A stretch of DNA of 64,000 nucleotides. Source: Serratia marcescens (lineage in GTDB: Bacteria; Pseudomonadota; Gammaproteobacteria; Enterobacterales; Enterobacteriaceae). A model generated the notes under the pieces. It had not been told where the DNA came from and did no database searches. It saw nothing but the letters and a program-made list of their open reading frames with translations. Below, piece by piece: positions 31,054 to 40,835 of the stretch (within the stretch, counting starts at the first letter, position 1; every line of letters begins with the position of its first letter). The stretch lies in assembly GCA_015548865.1 (NCBI GenBank), contig JADMXW010000011.1:62001-126000 (forward strand). The letters are read 5' to 3'. A program made the position numbers and the translations under genes.

Positions 31054-32379
31054 ATGCAAGTGGGGATGTTTAACAGGCTGGCTAGCGTATGTGCGCTGAT
31101 GTTGTGGGCCATTGGCGGTGTCGTGATGCAGGCGCAGGCGCAAGTACAAGTGCAGGAACGTAGCAGTGATCCTTACGCCTTTCTCCAACAGTCGGTTCTG
31201 GTGGCGGTCAAGCAGCAGTTGCAGCAGGGAGCGGAGAAGCCTCAAACGCGACTCGCTTACACCGAGCTGATCGCTCAGGCCGAGAAAGCCCTCGATAAAC
31301 CGAATCCAAGTGTGACGGAAAAGGGAATGATGCCACCCAGTGGCTCTAAACACGATTATATGAGCCTCAGTGTCTACTGGTGGCCCGATAGCAGCAAATC
31401 TAATGGATTACCTTGGGTGCGCCGTGACGGCGTTATAAACCCGGTCAGCAAGAGTGATGACATTGATGGTGTCCGGCTGGAGGATTTTACCGAGCAGGTG
31501 TATGTACTGACGTTGGCCTGGTACTTCTCCGATAACGCTGCTTATGCAGATAAGGCTGTTTCACTGATTCGCACCTGGTTTCTCAACCCTGAAACCCGCA
31601 TGAACCCCAATCTTGATTTTGCCCAGGGTGTGCCAGGCATTGCGCCAGGACGTGGTGCTGGCGTGCTTGATGGACGTTATTTCTCCACGCGTATTGTGGA
31701 TTCGCTGATCATGCTGCGCGATTACAAGGGATGGAAAAAAGAGGATGACGAACAGATGCGTGAGTGGATGACGTCGTATCTGAACTGGTTGCAAACCAGC
31801 AAGCTGGCGAAACGGGAGTCGGAAGCGAAAAACAACCACGGTAGCTGGTATGCGGCTCAGGTGGCCGGTATTGCCTGGTATCTCGACAAAAAAGATATCG
31901 TGTCTGCGATGGCGGCGCTGCAACGTACCAAGCTGAACCACCAGATCCAAGATGACGGCGCGCAGCCAGAAGAACTGTCTCGTACCCGTTCTTTTCACTA
32001 CAGCTATTTCAACCTGCAAGCCATTACCAATATGGCGATATTGGCGGATAAAGTAGGGGAAGATCTGTGGCGCTATCGCACACCGCAGGGGAGCGGTATC
32101 GCCAATGCCTTTAATTTCCTGGCACCGTATTTGGACAAGGATAATCGCTGGCCTTACAAATCGTTCGATCAGAAAAACGCCCGTTTAATTCCCTTGATGC
32201 TCAAAGTCGATGAGGCTAAAGGGAATACGCGTTACCGCAACCGTATTGAAAAGGCAGGTTTTGCCACGTTTCTGTCTGGCATGTCTGGGGACAAACAGGA
32301 TGTTGGTGGAGAGATAGGCCAGGAGACGCGACGTGATGTTTGGTTACTCTCTTCGCTTGCGAGTGCGCCTGGCGTGTAA
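31054..32379 (+). CDS. exported alginate-lyase-family polysaccharide lyase
   Basis: A 441-residue protein with a signal peptide (about residues 1-30, MQAQA before the likely cut) and an (alpha/alpha) toroid of the alginate lyase family (PF05426 type, as in PL5/PL38). Family motifs include YWWPDSSKSNGLPWVRRDG, the catalytic-type NNHGSWY (Asn-His) near residue 265, and RTRSFHYSYFNLQA. Substrates of relatives are alginate or glucuronan; the one here is unknown. The ATG at 31054 has AAGGGGAA upstream. It follows mtgA at a place where E. coli has no such gene, and ends at a strong terminator, so it may be read through from elbB-mtgA or have its own promoter. Confidence 0.85.
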   Translation: MQVGMFNRLASVCALMLWAIGGVVMQAQAQVQVQERSSDPYAFLQQSVLVAVKQQLQQGAEKPQTRLAYTELIAQAEKALDKPNPSVTEKGMMPPSGSKHDYMSLSVYWWPDSSKSNGLPWVRRDGVINPVSKSDDIDGVRLEDFTEQVYVLTLAWYFSDNAAYADKAVSLIRTWFLNPETRMNPNLDFAQGVPGIAPGRGAGVLDGRYFSTRIVDSLIMLRDYKGWKKEDDEQMREWMTSYLNWLQTSKLAKRESEAKNNHGSWYAAQVAGIAWYLDKKDIVSAMAALQRTKLNHQIQDDGAQPEELSRTRSFHYSYFNLQAITNMAILADKVGEDLWRYRTPQGSGIANAFNFLAPYLDKDNRWPYKSFDQKNARLIPLMLKVDEAKGNTRYRNRIEKAGFATFLSGMSGDKQDVGGEIGQETRRDVWLLSSLASAPGV

Positions 32380-32397
32380 GCAGGATGTTGGGAAATG

Positions 32398-32425
32398 AAA
32401 AAGGGTGCTGAGGCACCCTTTTTTT
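32398..32425. terminator. intrinsic terminator between the lyase gene and dolP
   Basis: AAGGGTGC and GCACCCTT arms with a 4-base loop are followed by seven T on the plus strand and preceded by A residues, so it can serve both convergent genes. Confidence 0.92.
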
Positions 32426-32439
32426 GCTGCAAAATGCGG

Positions 32440-33012
32440 TTATTCCAAAAGGGTGAAAGCAGTGGTGACGTGTTTAACGCCACTCACTTTACTGGCAATC
32501 TCAGCAGCAGAACGTCCTTCGCGTTGGGTTACCAGACCCAGTAGGAAGACTTCACCGTTCTCGGTCGTCACCTTCACATTGGATGATTTCACTGTGTCTG
32601 TAGCAAGTAACTGAGAGCGAACTTTGGTGGTGATCCAGGTATCCATAGACGCGGTGCCCATTGAGACAGGCGTGCCTTTACGGATCTCGTTATAGACTTC
32701 TGTCGCGCCATCCACGCCCATGGCGATCTGTTTCGCACGGCTAGCCAGATCGGTGGTTGGTGCCTGCCCTGTCAGTAACACCTTGCCCTGATACGCTGTG
32801 GCAACGATGCGCGCCTCCTTGGACAACTGCTGATCTTTGCTAATGGCGTTGGAAACGCGTACTTCCAATGTGCCATCATCCACTTGCGTGCCTACCGTTC
32901 GGGGGTCGGTCGCAGTTTTGGTTGCAACGGCACCACCAACGGCAGCGACGCCAATACAACCTTGCAGCAACAGGGCGACAGACAGCACGGCAAATGCAGA
33001 ACAAATCCTCAT
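32440..33012 (-). CDS. dolP: outer-membrane BON-domain lipoprotein DolP
   Basis: DolP (YraP) is an outer-membrane lipoprotein that binds anionic phospholipid at division sites and supports envelope integrity and BAM activity. The 190 residues (191 in E. coli) begin with a lipoprotein signal ending LLLQGC (Cys19). Two BON domains follow, at about residues 47-115 and 125-190 (LTGQAPTTDLASRAKQIA; FLLGLVTQREGRSAAEIA). The gene is 11 bases after diaA, the conserved order. It is expected to belong to the sigma-E regulon, but no promoter was examined in detail. Confidence 0.96.
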   Translation of the reverse strand: MRICSAFAVLSVALLLQGCIGVAAVGGAVATKTATDPRTVGTQVDDGTLEVRVSNAISKDQQLSKEARIVATAYQGKVLLTGQAPTTDLASRAKQIAMGVDGATEVYNEIRKGTPVSMGTASMDTWITTKVRSQLLATDTVKSSNVKVTTENGEVFLLGLVTQREGRSAAEIASKVSGVKHVTTAFTLLE

Positions 33013-33023
33013 GGGGGTGCTCC

Positions 33024-33614
33024 TTAATCGTTCTGGTGTGGAAAAAGGGAATTATCAATTAAATCGCACAGGCAATTAACCGTCAGCATGTGCATTTCCT
33101 GAACGCGGGCGCTGCGATGAGAAGGTATACGGATTTCAACATCCTGAGGGCCAAGCAGGCCGGCCAATTCTCCACCGTCGTACCCGGTCAGAGCGACAAT
33201 CGTCATGTCACGCGTCACCGCGGCTTCCACCGCTTTCACGATATCGCGGCTGTTGCCTCGGGTAGAGATCGCCAGCAGAATGTCCCCCGCTTGCCCCAAT
33301 GCACGCACCTGTTTCGCATACACTTCTTCATGCAGCCGATCGTTCGCTATCGCGGTTAAGACCACATTATCCGCATTTAGTGCAATCGCCGGTAAACTGG
33401 GGCGCTCTGCTTCAAAGCGATTGATCATGCTGGCGGCAAAATGCTGTGCGTTAGCGGCGGAAGTCCCGTTACCACAGCACAGGATTTTGTTACCGTTGAG
33501 TAATGAGTGCACCAGTGCCGTGGCTGCTCTGGCGATCGCATCGGGCAGGGCTTCCGCTGCGGCGATTTGTGTTTGAATACTTTCGGTGAAACAGACTTTT
33601 ATTCTATCCAGCAC
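33024..33614 (-). CDS. diaA: DnaA initiator-associating protein DiaA
   Basis: DiaA is a tetrameric SIS-domain protein that binds several DnaA molecules and promotes timely initiation at oriC. The 196 residues equal E. coli, with [36 protein letters not shown] and the C-terminal [13 protein letters not shown]. The start is GTG at 33614. It lies between yraN and dolP on one strand, as in E. coli. Confidence 0.97.
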   Translation of the reverse strand: MLDRIKVCFTESIQTQIAAAEALPDAIARAATALVHSLLNGNKILCCGNGTSAANAQHFAASMINRFEAERPSLPAIALNADNVVLTAIANDRLHEEVYAKQVRALGQAGDILLAISTRGNSRDIVKAVEAAVTRDMTIVALTGYDGGELAGLLGPQDVEIRIPSHRSARVQEMHMLTVNCLCDLIDNSLFPHQND

Positions 33615-33695
33615 GTTGCGTTAACCTATTTTCCAAGCGATCCATTGATCGAAAGCGATCTTTTCTCTGACAATGACACCGTCCATATGCGGTGC

Positions 33696-34112
33696 TTATG
33701 CGCCAAAGGCGTTTGGCAACCAATCATAGTGTTCGCCGGTAATTGCCAGTATATCGAATCGGCAGCTTGCTGTGTCAAAACTCTGCTGCCGCTGCGCTAA
33801 CCACAGTGCAGCGGCAACCAACAACCGCCGCTGCTTACGTGGCGTTACACTCTCTGCCGCCAAACCAAATCGTGCATTTTTGCGGTAACGAACCTCGACA
33901 AAGACCCAGGTGTATCCATCCAGCATGATCAAATCAAGCTCACCGCCACGATAGTTCACGTTGGCGGCAACGAACGTCAGCCCGGCGTGTTGTTCCAGAT
34001 AGCGCCGGGCCTGTTGTTCGTAGTGTGAGCCTATTATCCGTCGATTCAGGGGACGGGCACCAACTGGCCCTGACGATATTGCAGCCAGGTTAATTGGCGA
34101 TTGATAACGCAA
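33696..34112 (-). CDS. yraN: YraN family (UPF0102) endonuclease-like protein
   Basis: YraN is a small protein with a restriction-endonuclease-like fold; its function is unproven. The 138 residues show the family motifs [24 protein letters not shown], here cited in part, then [12 protein letters not shown] and [14 protein letters not shown] (Asp and Glu-Val-Arg residues of the PD-(D/E)XK-like site). The start at 34112 makes it overlap the end of lpoA by 67 bases; a shorter start within the overlap is possible. Gene order lpoA-yraN-diaA-dolP is conserved. Confidence 0.9.
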   Translation of the reverse strand: MRYQSPINLAAISSGPVGARPLNRRIIGSHYEQQARRYLEQHAGLTFVAANVNYRGGELDLIMLDGYTWVFVEVRYRKNARFGLAAESVTPRKQRRLLVAAALWLAQRQQSFDTASCRFDILAITGEHYDWLPNAFGA

Positions 34113-36031
34113 TCTGCGCTGGCTGTTAACGTTCCTGTCGCGCCAGTAATTTGCTGGCCAGATGCCTGACGTAAATCGGCAAAGTGATTCGCCAACGCCC
34201 AGGCATCCATCCCCATGGCATAAAGGCGTACCAGTGAGTAGTCATTCTTGAACTGGCTAGCCACTTGTTGCATCAGCGCTGGATTGCTTCCTGCCAGCAA
34301 GGGAATCTCACTGAATTGGAGACCTTCCATTTCAAGACGGAAATCCGGTCCCAGTCCCGCCTGAAAACTACGAGAGCTCGCGAATAAAGCCGGACGGGAC
34401 TGCGAGGTGGTACGCATATCGATCATCGGTTTGATCAGCGCCAATTCATCCGGCGTTGCCAGAATGTAGACGGCATCGACATTGCTGCTGCCGCTGGTAC
34501 TGACCGTTGGCTCAATCTGTGTCGGGATGGTTAACCCACCGATAGTGGTTCCCGGCCGTGCTGCCGAGGATATCACATTGACTGGCTGACCGTTCAGGCT
34601 CAACCCTGCACCGCTGTTAATGGCCTGTTTCAGCTCAGCCGTATTACCAAAGCGTTGTTGCAGCAACGTATTACCCCCTTGGCTTTGCCAGGCCTGGGCA
34701 AATGCGTTAATCACGCGATCGCCCAATGCACCGCGCGGCACCAGCAGTAATGGCTGCTGTTTGCCCTGACGATGAATAAATTGCGCAGCGTCACGCGCTT
34801 CATCTTCCGGCGAAAGGGCAAAAAAACACATATTCGGGGTGTTTTGTACATGTTCCGGCTGATTGAGCGCCAGAATATTGACGGCTGGTTGCTGATTAGC
34901 CAGTTGCTCAACGTCATTTTTCAACAGCGGTCCGACAATGAGTGATGCGCCATCCTTCTGTGCTTGCGCTACCAGATTCGCTACAGGTTGCGACGTGGTG
35001 TCGTAGACTTTTACCGGCACGCTATTAGTGGTTTCCGGCATCGCTGCGGGGGCTACGCTGGCGGAGGTGGCATACGGGGCGCTGCTGATTGACGTTACCG
35101 CGCCGTTATCTGTTGCCGCGGAGGCGCTATCGGCCGGAGCGGTGTACGTCATGCTGGCCTGACCGCTTTTCGCCGCGTTAAACCCTTGCTGGATGGCGTT
35201 AGCAAACACTTGGGCTTGGCCGTTGAGCGGCAACAGCAACGCGATGCCGCCGCCAATACCCCCGCCGGAAACGGGCAGCGCAGTCTGACCTGAGGCCAGC
35301 GGTGTTGGCAGCGTTTGTGCCGCTGGGTGACGCGGATAGCGCGTTTGCCAGTCGCTGAGTGCGGCTTTCAACTGATCGCTCGATTCACGATTGTTCTGAT
35401 AAGTGGTGAGCAAATCTATCCACCCAGCCAGGATGTTTTCATTGGCGTTAATCAGAATACTGCTGGCGGCCTGTGGGGACATCTGTGTCAGAGCTACCCA
35501 AGTCTGATCGATATTCTTTTGATGCTCGTCACCTTTGAGCTGTGGCTCTTGGGCGATATAGGCACGCAGCAGATCAGCAGAAGGCTGTCCCTGATGGGCA
35601 TTAATTTGCGCCTGGTAGTAACGTGCCTGTTGATCGGCCGAGAGGGCATTGACGTCAAGCCCTTGCAGGGCGCTGGCCGTGCCGGTGCTGTCATTGTTGG
35701 CAGCCGCGATTTCGGCTTTCAACAGTTGCTGCTCACGCTGCTGCGGTTGTGCCAACTGTGTGGGCAATGCGTTGAACTGCTCGGTTGCCTGAGAGAGCTT
35801 TCCTTCCTGAATAAGGGCACGAATCGCAAGTAATTGCCAGCCAGCCTTGTTATTATCTCGGCTTTGCTCCATTTGTTGCAGGTAGTAGTAAGAGGAGGCT
35901 CCGGCCTGACCTTGAACATCGGGTGAAGGCGGTTGTGGCGCCTGGCCTGGACATCCCGCAAGAAGCAGCGCCGCGAATAAAACAGACGCGATACGCCCTG
36001 TTTGTGAACGGACGAAATGATTGGGAAGCAT
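34046..36031 (-). CDS. lpoA: penicillin-binding protein activator LpoA
   Basis: LpoA is an outer-membrane lipoprotein that reaches through the peptidoglycan to activate PBP1a. The start at 36031 places a lipoprotein signal (LLLAGC, Cys27) at the N-terminus; the longer frame from 36154 would bury it. The 661-residue product has a TPR-like N-domain (to about 275), a low-complexity linker, and a periplasmic-binding-protein-like C-domain ([20 protein letters not shown] onward). E. coli LpoA has 678 residues. The gene is divergent from rsmI and overlaps yraN. Confidence 0.95.
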   Translation of the reverse strand: MLPNHFVRSQTGRIASVLFAALLLAGCPGQAPQPPSPDVQGQAGASSYYYLQQMEQSRDNNKAGWQLLAIRALIQEGKLSQATEQFNALPTQLAQPQQREQQLLKAEIAAANNDSTGTASALQGLDVNALSADQQARYYQAQINAHQGQPSADLLRAYIAQEPQLKGDEHQKNIDQTWVALTQMSPQAASSILINANENILAGWIDLLTTYQNNRESSDQLKAALSDWQTRYPRHPAAQTLPTPLASGQTALPVSGGGIGGGIALLLPLNGQAQVFANAIQQGFNAAKSGQASMTYTAPADSASAATDNGAVTSISSAPYATSASVAPAAMPETTNSVPVKVYDTTSQPVANLVAQAQKDGASLIVGPLLKNDVEQLANQQPAVNILALNQPEHVQNTPNMCFFALSPEDEARDAAQFIHRQGKQQPLLLVPRGALGDRVINAFAQAWQSQGGNTLLQQRFGNTAELKQAINSGAGLSLNGQPVNVISSAARPGTTIGGLTIPTQIEPTVSTSGSSNVDAVYILATPDELALIKPMIDMRTTSQSRPALFASSRSFQAGLGPDFRLEMEGLQFSEIPLLAGSNPALMQQVASQFKNDYSLVRLYAMGMDAWALANHFADLRQASGQQITGATGTLTASADCVINRQLTWLQYRQGQLVPVP

Positions 36032-36093
36032 ACTGTATCCAGTGGTTTTTTTATAAAGATGCTCAATATTAAATCGGCAACCCGGATGAAACA

Positions 36094-36987
36094 ATGAATC
36101 ATGAACAACAAGCAGACATTTCTGCATCCACGCTTTACATTGTGCCAACGCCAATTGGCAATCTGGGCGATATCACAGAACGTGCGCTAAGCGTCCTGCG
36201 CGGGGTGGATGTGGTTGCCGCCGAGGATACTCGGCATACCGGCTTGTTATTACAACATTTTGCTATCAGTGCGCGGTTGTTCGCACTGCACGATCACAAC
36301 GAGCAGCAAAAGGCAGAGCAACTGCTGGATAAGCTTCAACAAGGGCAATCCATTGCGTTGGTATCTGATGCTGGCACGCCGCTGATTAATGATCCCGGTT
36401 ACCATCTGGTGCGCCGCTGTCGTGAAGCAGGGGTGCGAGTGGTGCCACTGCCGGGCCCATGTGCGGCGATCACTGCGCTGTCGGCGGCAGGTATTGCCTC
36501 GGATCGTTTTTGTTACGAAGGATTTCTGCCCGCCAAAACCAAGGCGCGTCAAGACCGTTTATTACAACTGTCTGAAGAGACACGCACGCTTATTTTCTAC
36601 GAATCCACCCACCGCTTAATTGATAGTCTGGTCGATGTCGCGGCGGTTCTGGGAGAATCACGCTATGTGGTGCTGGCGCGTGAACTGACCAAAACCTGGG
36701 AGTCAATTCAAGGGGCTCCTGTAGGGGAGTTGCTGGCCTGGGTGAAAGAGGATGAGAATCGTCGTAAGGGTGAGATGGTGCTGATTGTCGAAGGTTTTCA
36801 GCCAGATGAGAGTGCGTTATCGGCAGAAGCGCTGCGCACTCTGGAACTGTTGCGCGCTGAACTACCGCTGAAAAAGGCGGCGGCGCTGGCGGCGGAAATC
36901 CACGGCGTGAAAAAGAACGCACTGTATCGCTATGCGTTGGCGCAAAATGACGCGGATGACGACACAGAGGATGACAACCAAGGCTAA
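36094..36987 (+). CDS. rsmI: 16S rRNA (cytidine(1402)-2'-O)-methyltransferase RsmI
   Basis: RsmI methylates the 2'-O of C1402 in the ribosomal P site together with RsmH. The 297-residue product (286 in E. coli) is a tetrapyrrole-methylase-fold enzyme with [44 protein letters not shown] and [17 protein letters not shown]. The tail is acidic ([12 protein letters not shown]). It is divergent from lpoA, and the rnpB promoter lies inside its last codons. Confidence 0.97.
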   Translation: MNHEQQADISASTLYIVPTPIGNLGDITERALSVLRGVDVVAAEDTRHTGLLLQHFAISARLFALHDHNEQQKAEQLLDKLQQGQSIALVSDAGTPLINDPGYHLVRRCREAGVRVVPLPGPCAAITALSAAGIASDRFCYEGFLPAKTKARQDRLLQLSEETRTLIFYESTHRLIDSLVDVAAVLGESRYVVLARELTKTWESIQGAPVGELLAWVKEDENRRKGEMVLIVEGFQPDESALSAEALRTLELLRAELPLKKAAALAAEIHGVKKNALYRYALAQNDADDDTEDDNQG

Positions 36988-36999
36988 TTCGCCTATCAT
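36971..36999 (+). promoter_or_regulatory. rnpB promoter inside the end of rsmI
   Basis: ATGACA at 36971-36976 and TATCAT at 36994-36999 are separated by 17 bases, and the mature RNase P RNA begins 7 bases later at 37007. The -35 element and spacer overlap the last codons and stop of rsmI. Confidence 0.8.
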
Positions 37000-37006
37000 T
37001 CGCGCC

Positions 37007-37384
<378 letters not shown>

Positions 37385-37390
37385 CACAAC

Positions 37391-37415
37391 AAAACCCCGC
37401 TTCGGCGGGGTTTTT
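37391..37415 (+). terminator. rnpB terminator
   Basis: ACCCCGC and GCGGGGT arms around a TTCG tetraloop, followed by five T, lie immediately after the mature rnpB 3' end. Confidence 0.95.
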
Positions 37416-37570
37416 GCATTTTAACCACCCTACACGTTACAGCAAACTGGCATACTTGGCTGGGAGCTTTTCTTTGTGTTTGTTGTACAAAATGCACGCT
37501 AAGATTAACCCGTTTGGCGATGGCAGGCAGCATTCGGCCAATAATCCCCCTATCTGTGCATGGAGGTACA

Positions 37571-37942
37571 ATGAGCGTAACTGTAGGCAGCATCACTTCA
37601 GGTATTCTAAAAAAGCTTGCTACCCAGGTTCCTTCAAACGGAAATTCGGTAGAGCAGAAAATTCAAAAATTACAAAAACAGATCGTTAAGTTGACCAAAG
37701 CCCTGAAAGAGCTGACTGGGAAAGCCGCTGGGGCAGAATCAGATGAAGAGCGCAATATGTTGAAAAAACAAATAGAACTTATTCAACAGCAAATACAAGC
37801 TCTTTACGAGGAAATTTCTCGACTACAAAGGCAAGAAGCGGAGAAGAACAGCTCGGTTTCTACAGCGACAACAACGCGTAAGGCTGATTCATCGCAAGAT
37901 GGGACGAACAAACGCGGTCACAAGATTAATGTTTACGCTTAG
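37571..37942 (+). CDS. FlxA-like coiled-coil protein
   Basis: A 123-residue protein starting MSVTVGSITSGILKKLA, with GGAGG 5 bases before the ATG at 37571. Residues about 27-100 form a strongly predicted coiled coil of lysine, glutamine and glutamate heptads (KIQKLQKQIVKLTKALKEL; KKQIELIQQQIQALYEEISR), followed by a Ser/Thr-rich tail ending INVYA. The pattern fits the FlxA-like family (PF14282), whose E. coli member is expressed with flagellar genes; no function is established. The INVYA ending and Ser/Thr start are common in this family. It stands alone between rnpB and the ABC-F gene. No flagellar promoter was identified. Confidence 0.75.
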   Translation: MSVTVGSITSGILKKLATQVPSNGNSVEQKIQKLQKQIVKLTKALKELTGKAAGAESDEERNMLKKQIELIQQQIQALYEEISRLQRQEAEKNSSVSTATTTRKADSSQDGTNKRGHKINVYA

Positions 37943-37989
37943 TTTTTCCTCTTTCAGCACGCTAGGGATTGCGGGCCTTGAGCAAAAAA

Positions 37990-38063
37990 ACCTGCTGAAT
38001 AACGATACTCGGCATTTGTATATCTCGTTTCTTAACGAGATAAAAATTAACCTTGAGGCAGGT
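37990..38063 (+). promoter_or_regulatory. leader stem-loop upstream of the ABC-F gene
   Basis: In the 269-bp spacer before the ABC-F gene, ACCTGC (37990-37995) can pair with GCAGGT (38058-38063), enclosing a perfect 9-bp hairpin TATCTCGTT/AACGAGATA (38021-38029 with 38034-38042). Another short hairpin (TAACGC/GCGTTA) lies near 38161-38176, before the ribosome site. This could be an attenuator-like leader, as several ABC-F genes are regulated that way, but no leader peptide was found. Confidence 0.4.
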
Positions 38064-38211
38064 CTTAGGGTCAGTTAACCTTTGCAATGACGAATTTCTC
38101 GTCTCGCCGGAGCGCAACCTGAAAATGAACAAACACGACTGATGAATTTGGCTCCTTACTTAACGCTAATGCGTTATTAGGGAGGGTTATTGATTTCATT
38201 CAGGAGTGCTT

Positions 38212-39840
38212 ATGGCTCATTGCGCGCAATCCCCCTTTTTTATTTTGCATCACGTCACCTGTCAATTGGCAACAGGCTCAACACTTTTTGGCCCGTTAAA
38301 TCTATCGCTTAACCTTTCGCTGTGCGGCTTGGTTGGGCGTAACGGCTGTGGGAAAACCCAATTATTACGTCTGCTGACGGGGCAGGGAACCCCGACTTTT
38401 GGGCATATTGAACGGTTTGGTTCTCTGGCTTATGTTGCTCAGCAGCATGCCGTTTCTCCATCGACGACGCTGGCGGAGTTGCTGGGTTACCAGGACCTTT
38501 TTATGGCCCGGCAGCGAATAGAGTCTGGCGACTATCAATTGGAAGATCTCGATCACCTTGACGGCTTTTGGGATTTGCAGGAGCGTCTTGAGATTGCTTT
38601 TGCCGAAGCCCGTTTACCCGCATTTGCTCCTGATAAACGTGCTGCTGAACTGAGCGGCGGTGAACGAGTAAGGGCATTGCTGTGTGCGGCGTTTATGGCT
38701 GATGCCGATTTTTTATTGCTTGATGAGCCAACCAATCACCTCGATCGACAGGCTCGGACATGGTTTTACGAGCAGCTTTCACAGCTGCGAGGTGGTGCGT
38801 TGGTCGCAACACACGATCGTGAGCTACTGGCTATGATGCCACGAATTTTGGAACTGACCTCAGCAGGGCTGCGCAGCTACGGTGGCAATTATGATGACTA
38901 TCAGCGTCAGCGTCAGGCTGAGCAACAGGCGGCCCAAGCAGCATTGGAACATGCCACTATCGGTCGTCGGCGCACCCGTCTGCGTATGCAAAAAGAGCAT
39001 GATGCCAGTCAGCGCAGGTCAGCACAGACCTTACGTACGGTTGATACACTGAATATCGCATCATTTGAGCGGGTGAAGTATAAAGGCGCGGCAAAAGCAC
39101 GTTTAGGCACGCTGCGTAAGCAGCACAGTGAGCAAAACGATGCGCTTAATGCTGCTGTCAGTGAAGCGCGAGAAAGGGTAGAGGAAGATACTCCGATATT
39201 GTTCACACTGCCAGCAAGCCATATCGTACCCAACAAACAAGTGCTGGTGATGGAGAACCTCGTATTGCCTCACGTCGAGTATTTTCCTTTCAACTGGAGG
39301 ATGGATGGCCCTATGCGGGTAGCGCTTCGCGGGCCGAACGGCTGTGGTAAATCGACTCTGCTTAAGCTGATCGTGGGGGATGAAGCACCGCTCAGTGGTG
39401 ACTGCCGAGTGTCAGTCACGACAGCTTATCTTGATCAACACCTATCACGGTTGGATCTCTCTTTATCAGTGCTGGCGCATCTGAATACCGAAAATATACT
39501 GCTAGAGGAGGGCGTACTGCGTAGCCGGCTGGCGCAATTGCAACTGGATGCGCATAAGGTTGTTCTGCCTCTGGCATTATTAAGCGGTGGCGAGCGTCTG
39601 AAAGCGGCACTGGCTTGCGTGCTTTGGCGCCGCGAACCGGCACAATTGCTGTTGCTGGACGAACCCACCAACCATCTTGATCTGACTTCAACGCAGGCAA
39701 TTGAGTTTGCGCTGTCCACGTTTCCGGGCGCAATTATTGTGGTATCGCATGATGAAGCGTTTCTTTCTGGATTGAGGATTACACATAGCCTCGAATGGCG
39801 GGAAACAGGGTGGCATTGTGAAAGAGGATTGGGAATCTAA
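38212..39840 (+). CDS. ABC-F family ATPase
   Basis: A 542-residue soluble protein with two ABC ATPase domains and no membrane segments, the ABC-F architecture of ribosome-associated factors (EttA, Uup, and antibiotic-protection proteins). Domain 1 has GRNGCGKTQLLRLL, LSGGERVRALL and FLLLDEPTNHLD. Domain 2 has GPNGCGKSTLLKLI, LSGGERLKAAL and LLLLDEPTNHLD. The linker between them (about residues 225-330) is rich in Arg and Gln. The protein is not one of the four E. coli paralogues by length or context; whether it acts on translation or resistance cannot be told. The ATG at 38212 has AGGAG 5 bases upstream. Confidence 0.85.
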   Translation: MAHCAQSPFFILHHVTCQLATGSTLFGPLNLSLNLSLCGLVGRNGCGKTQLLRLLTGQGTPTFGHIERFGSLAYVAQQHAVSPSTTLAELLGYQDLFMARQRIESGDYQLEDLDHLDGFWDLQERLEIAFAEARLPAFAPDKRAAELSGGERVRALLCAAFMADADFLLLDEPTNHLDRQARTWFYEQLSQLRGGALVATHDRELLAMMPRILELTSAGLRSYGGNYDDYQRQRQAEQQAAQAALEHATIGRRRTRLRMQKEHDASQRRSAQTLRTVDTLNIASFERVKYKGAAKARLGTLRKQHSEQNDALNAAVSEARERVEEDTPILFTLPASHIVPNKQVLVMENLVLPHVEYFPFNWRMDGPMRVALRGPNGCGKSTLLKLIVGDEAPLSGDCRVSVTTAYLDQHLSRLDLSLSVLAHLNTENILLEEGVLRSRLAQLQLDAHKVVLPLALLSGGERLKAALACVLWRREPAQLLLLDEPTNHLDLTSTQAIEFALSTFPGAIIVVSHDEAFLSGLRITHSLEWRETGWHCERGLGI

Positions 39841-39991
39841 GTGTAGGAATAGGGTTGGTGTTTATAGGTGATGATTCAAATTTCTTGATGTTCTTCATCA
39901 CTTGCCGGTGACTTTCTCCTGACGAAAAAGGGCGTAAAGTAATCCTATCGAGTGCACCGGCACATCAATATGACTCACTAAGGATACTTCT

Positions 39992-40777
39992 ATGAACACT
40001 TCCCGGATGCCCGCACTGTTTCTCGGCCATGGTAGCCCGATGAACGTGTTGGAAGAGAATGAATATACCCGCGCATGGCGTCAGCTAGGGGAAACATTGC
40101 CGCGCCCCAAAGGTATTATCGCGGTGTCCGCTCACTGGTATACCCGTGGCACAGCGGTAACGGCGATGGAAAAACCGCGCACGATTCATGACTTTGGCGG
40201 ATTCCCTCAGGCGCTGTTTGATACCCAGTATCCGGCACCGGGTTCGCCTGAACTGGCAGAGCGTATCCAACAGGCACTGGCGCCGCTGCCAGTGATTGCT
40301 GACCACGAGCAGTGGGGCTTTGATCACGGGTCGTGGGGCGTGTTGATCAAAATGTATCCAGATGCGGATATTCCCGTGGTGCAGTTGAGCGTGGACGGCA
40401 CGCAACCCGCAGAGTACCACTACCAAGTGGGCACCAAACTGGCAGCACTGCGCGATGAGGGTTATATGATCGTTGCCAGCGGTAACGTGGTGCATAACCT
40501 GCGGATGGTGAAATGGGACGGCGATGCCACGCCTTATGATTGGGCAGTCTCCTTCAATCAGTTTGTTAAGGATAATCTGAACTACCAAGGAGATAACCAT
40601 CCGTTGGTGGACTTTATGCAACATAAAGGGGCCGCATTATCGAACCCGACTCCTGACCACTTTTTACCACTGTTGTATGTGCTGGGGAGTTGGGATGGTC
40701 AAGAGCCAATCACTGTGCCCGTTGATGGCATTGTGATGGGAGCCTTGAGTATGTTGTCAGTGCAAGTCGGTCGTTAA
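39992..40777 (+). CDS. ygiD: 4,5-DOPA dioxygenase YgiD (DODA family)
   Basis: YgiD is a class III extradiol ring-cleavage dioxygenase, shown in E. coli to cleave L-DOPA; its natural substrate is unclear. The 261 residues (E. coli 262/271) contain metal ligands in LFLGHGSPMN (His), SAHWYTRG (His), HDFGGFP and YMIVASGNVVHN. Good AAGGA spacing supports the ATG at 39992. In E. coli ygiD adjoins ygiC; here about 6.4 kb of accessory genes separate them. It is followed by a bidirectional terminator. Confidence 0.93.
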   Translation: MNTSRMPALFLGHGSPMNVLEENEYTRAWRQLGETLPRPKGIIAVSAHWYTRGTAVTAMEKPRTIHDFGGFPQALFDTQYPAPGSPELAERIQQALAPLPVIADHEQWGFDHGSWGVLIKMYPDADIPVVQLSVDGTQPAEYHYQVGTKLAALRDEGYMIVASGNVVHNLRMVKWDGDATPYDWAVSFNQFVKDNLNYQGDNHPLVDFMQHKGAALSNPTPDHFLPLLYVLGSWDGQEPITVPVDGIVMGALSMLSVQVGR

Positions 40778-40790
40778 TTATGTGAGAATG

Positions 40791-40826
40791 CCAAGCCCGT
40801 GCCCTGAGCGCGGGCTTGGTTTATTT
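40791..40826. terminator. terminator between ygiD and the Sel1-repeat gene
   Basis: Nine-base arms CCAAGCCCG and CGGGCTTGG with an 11-base loop, followed by TTTATTT on the plus strand. The flanking genes converge, so it can serve both. Confidence 0.88.
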
Positions 40827-40835
40827 AAGACAAAA

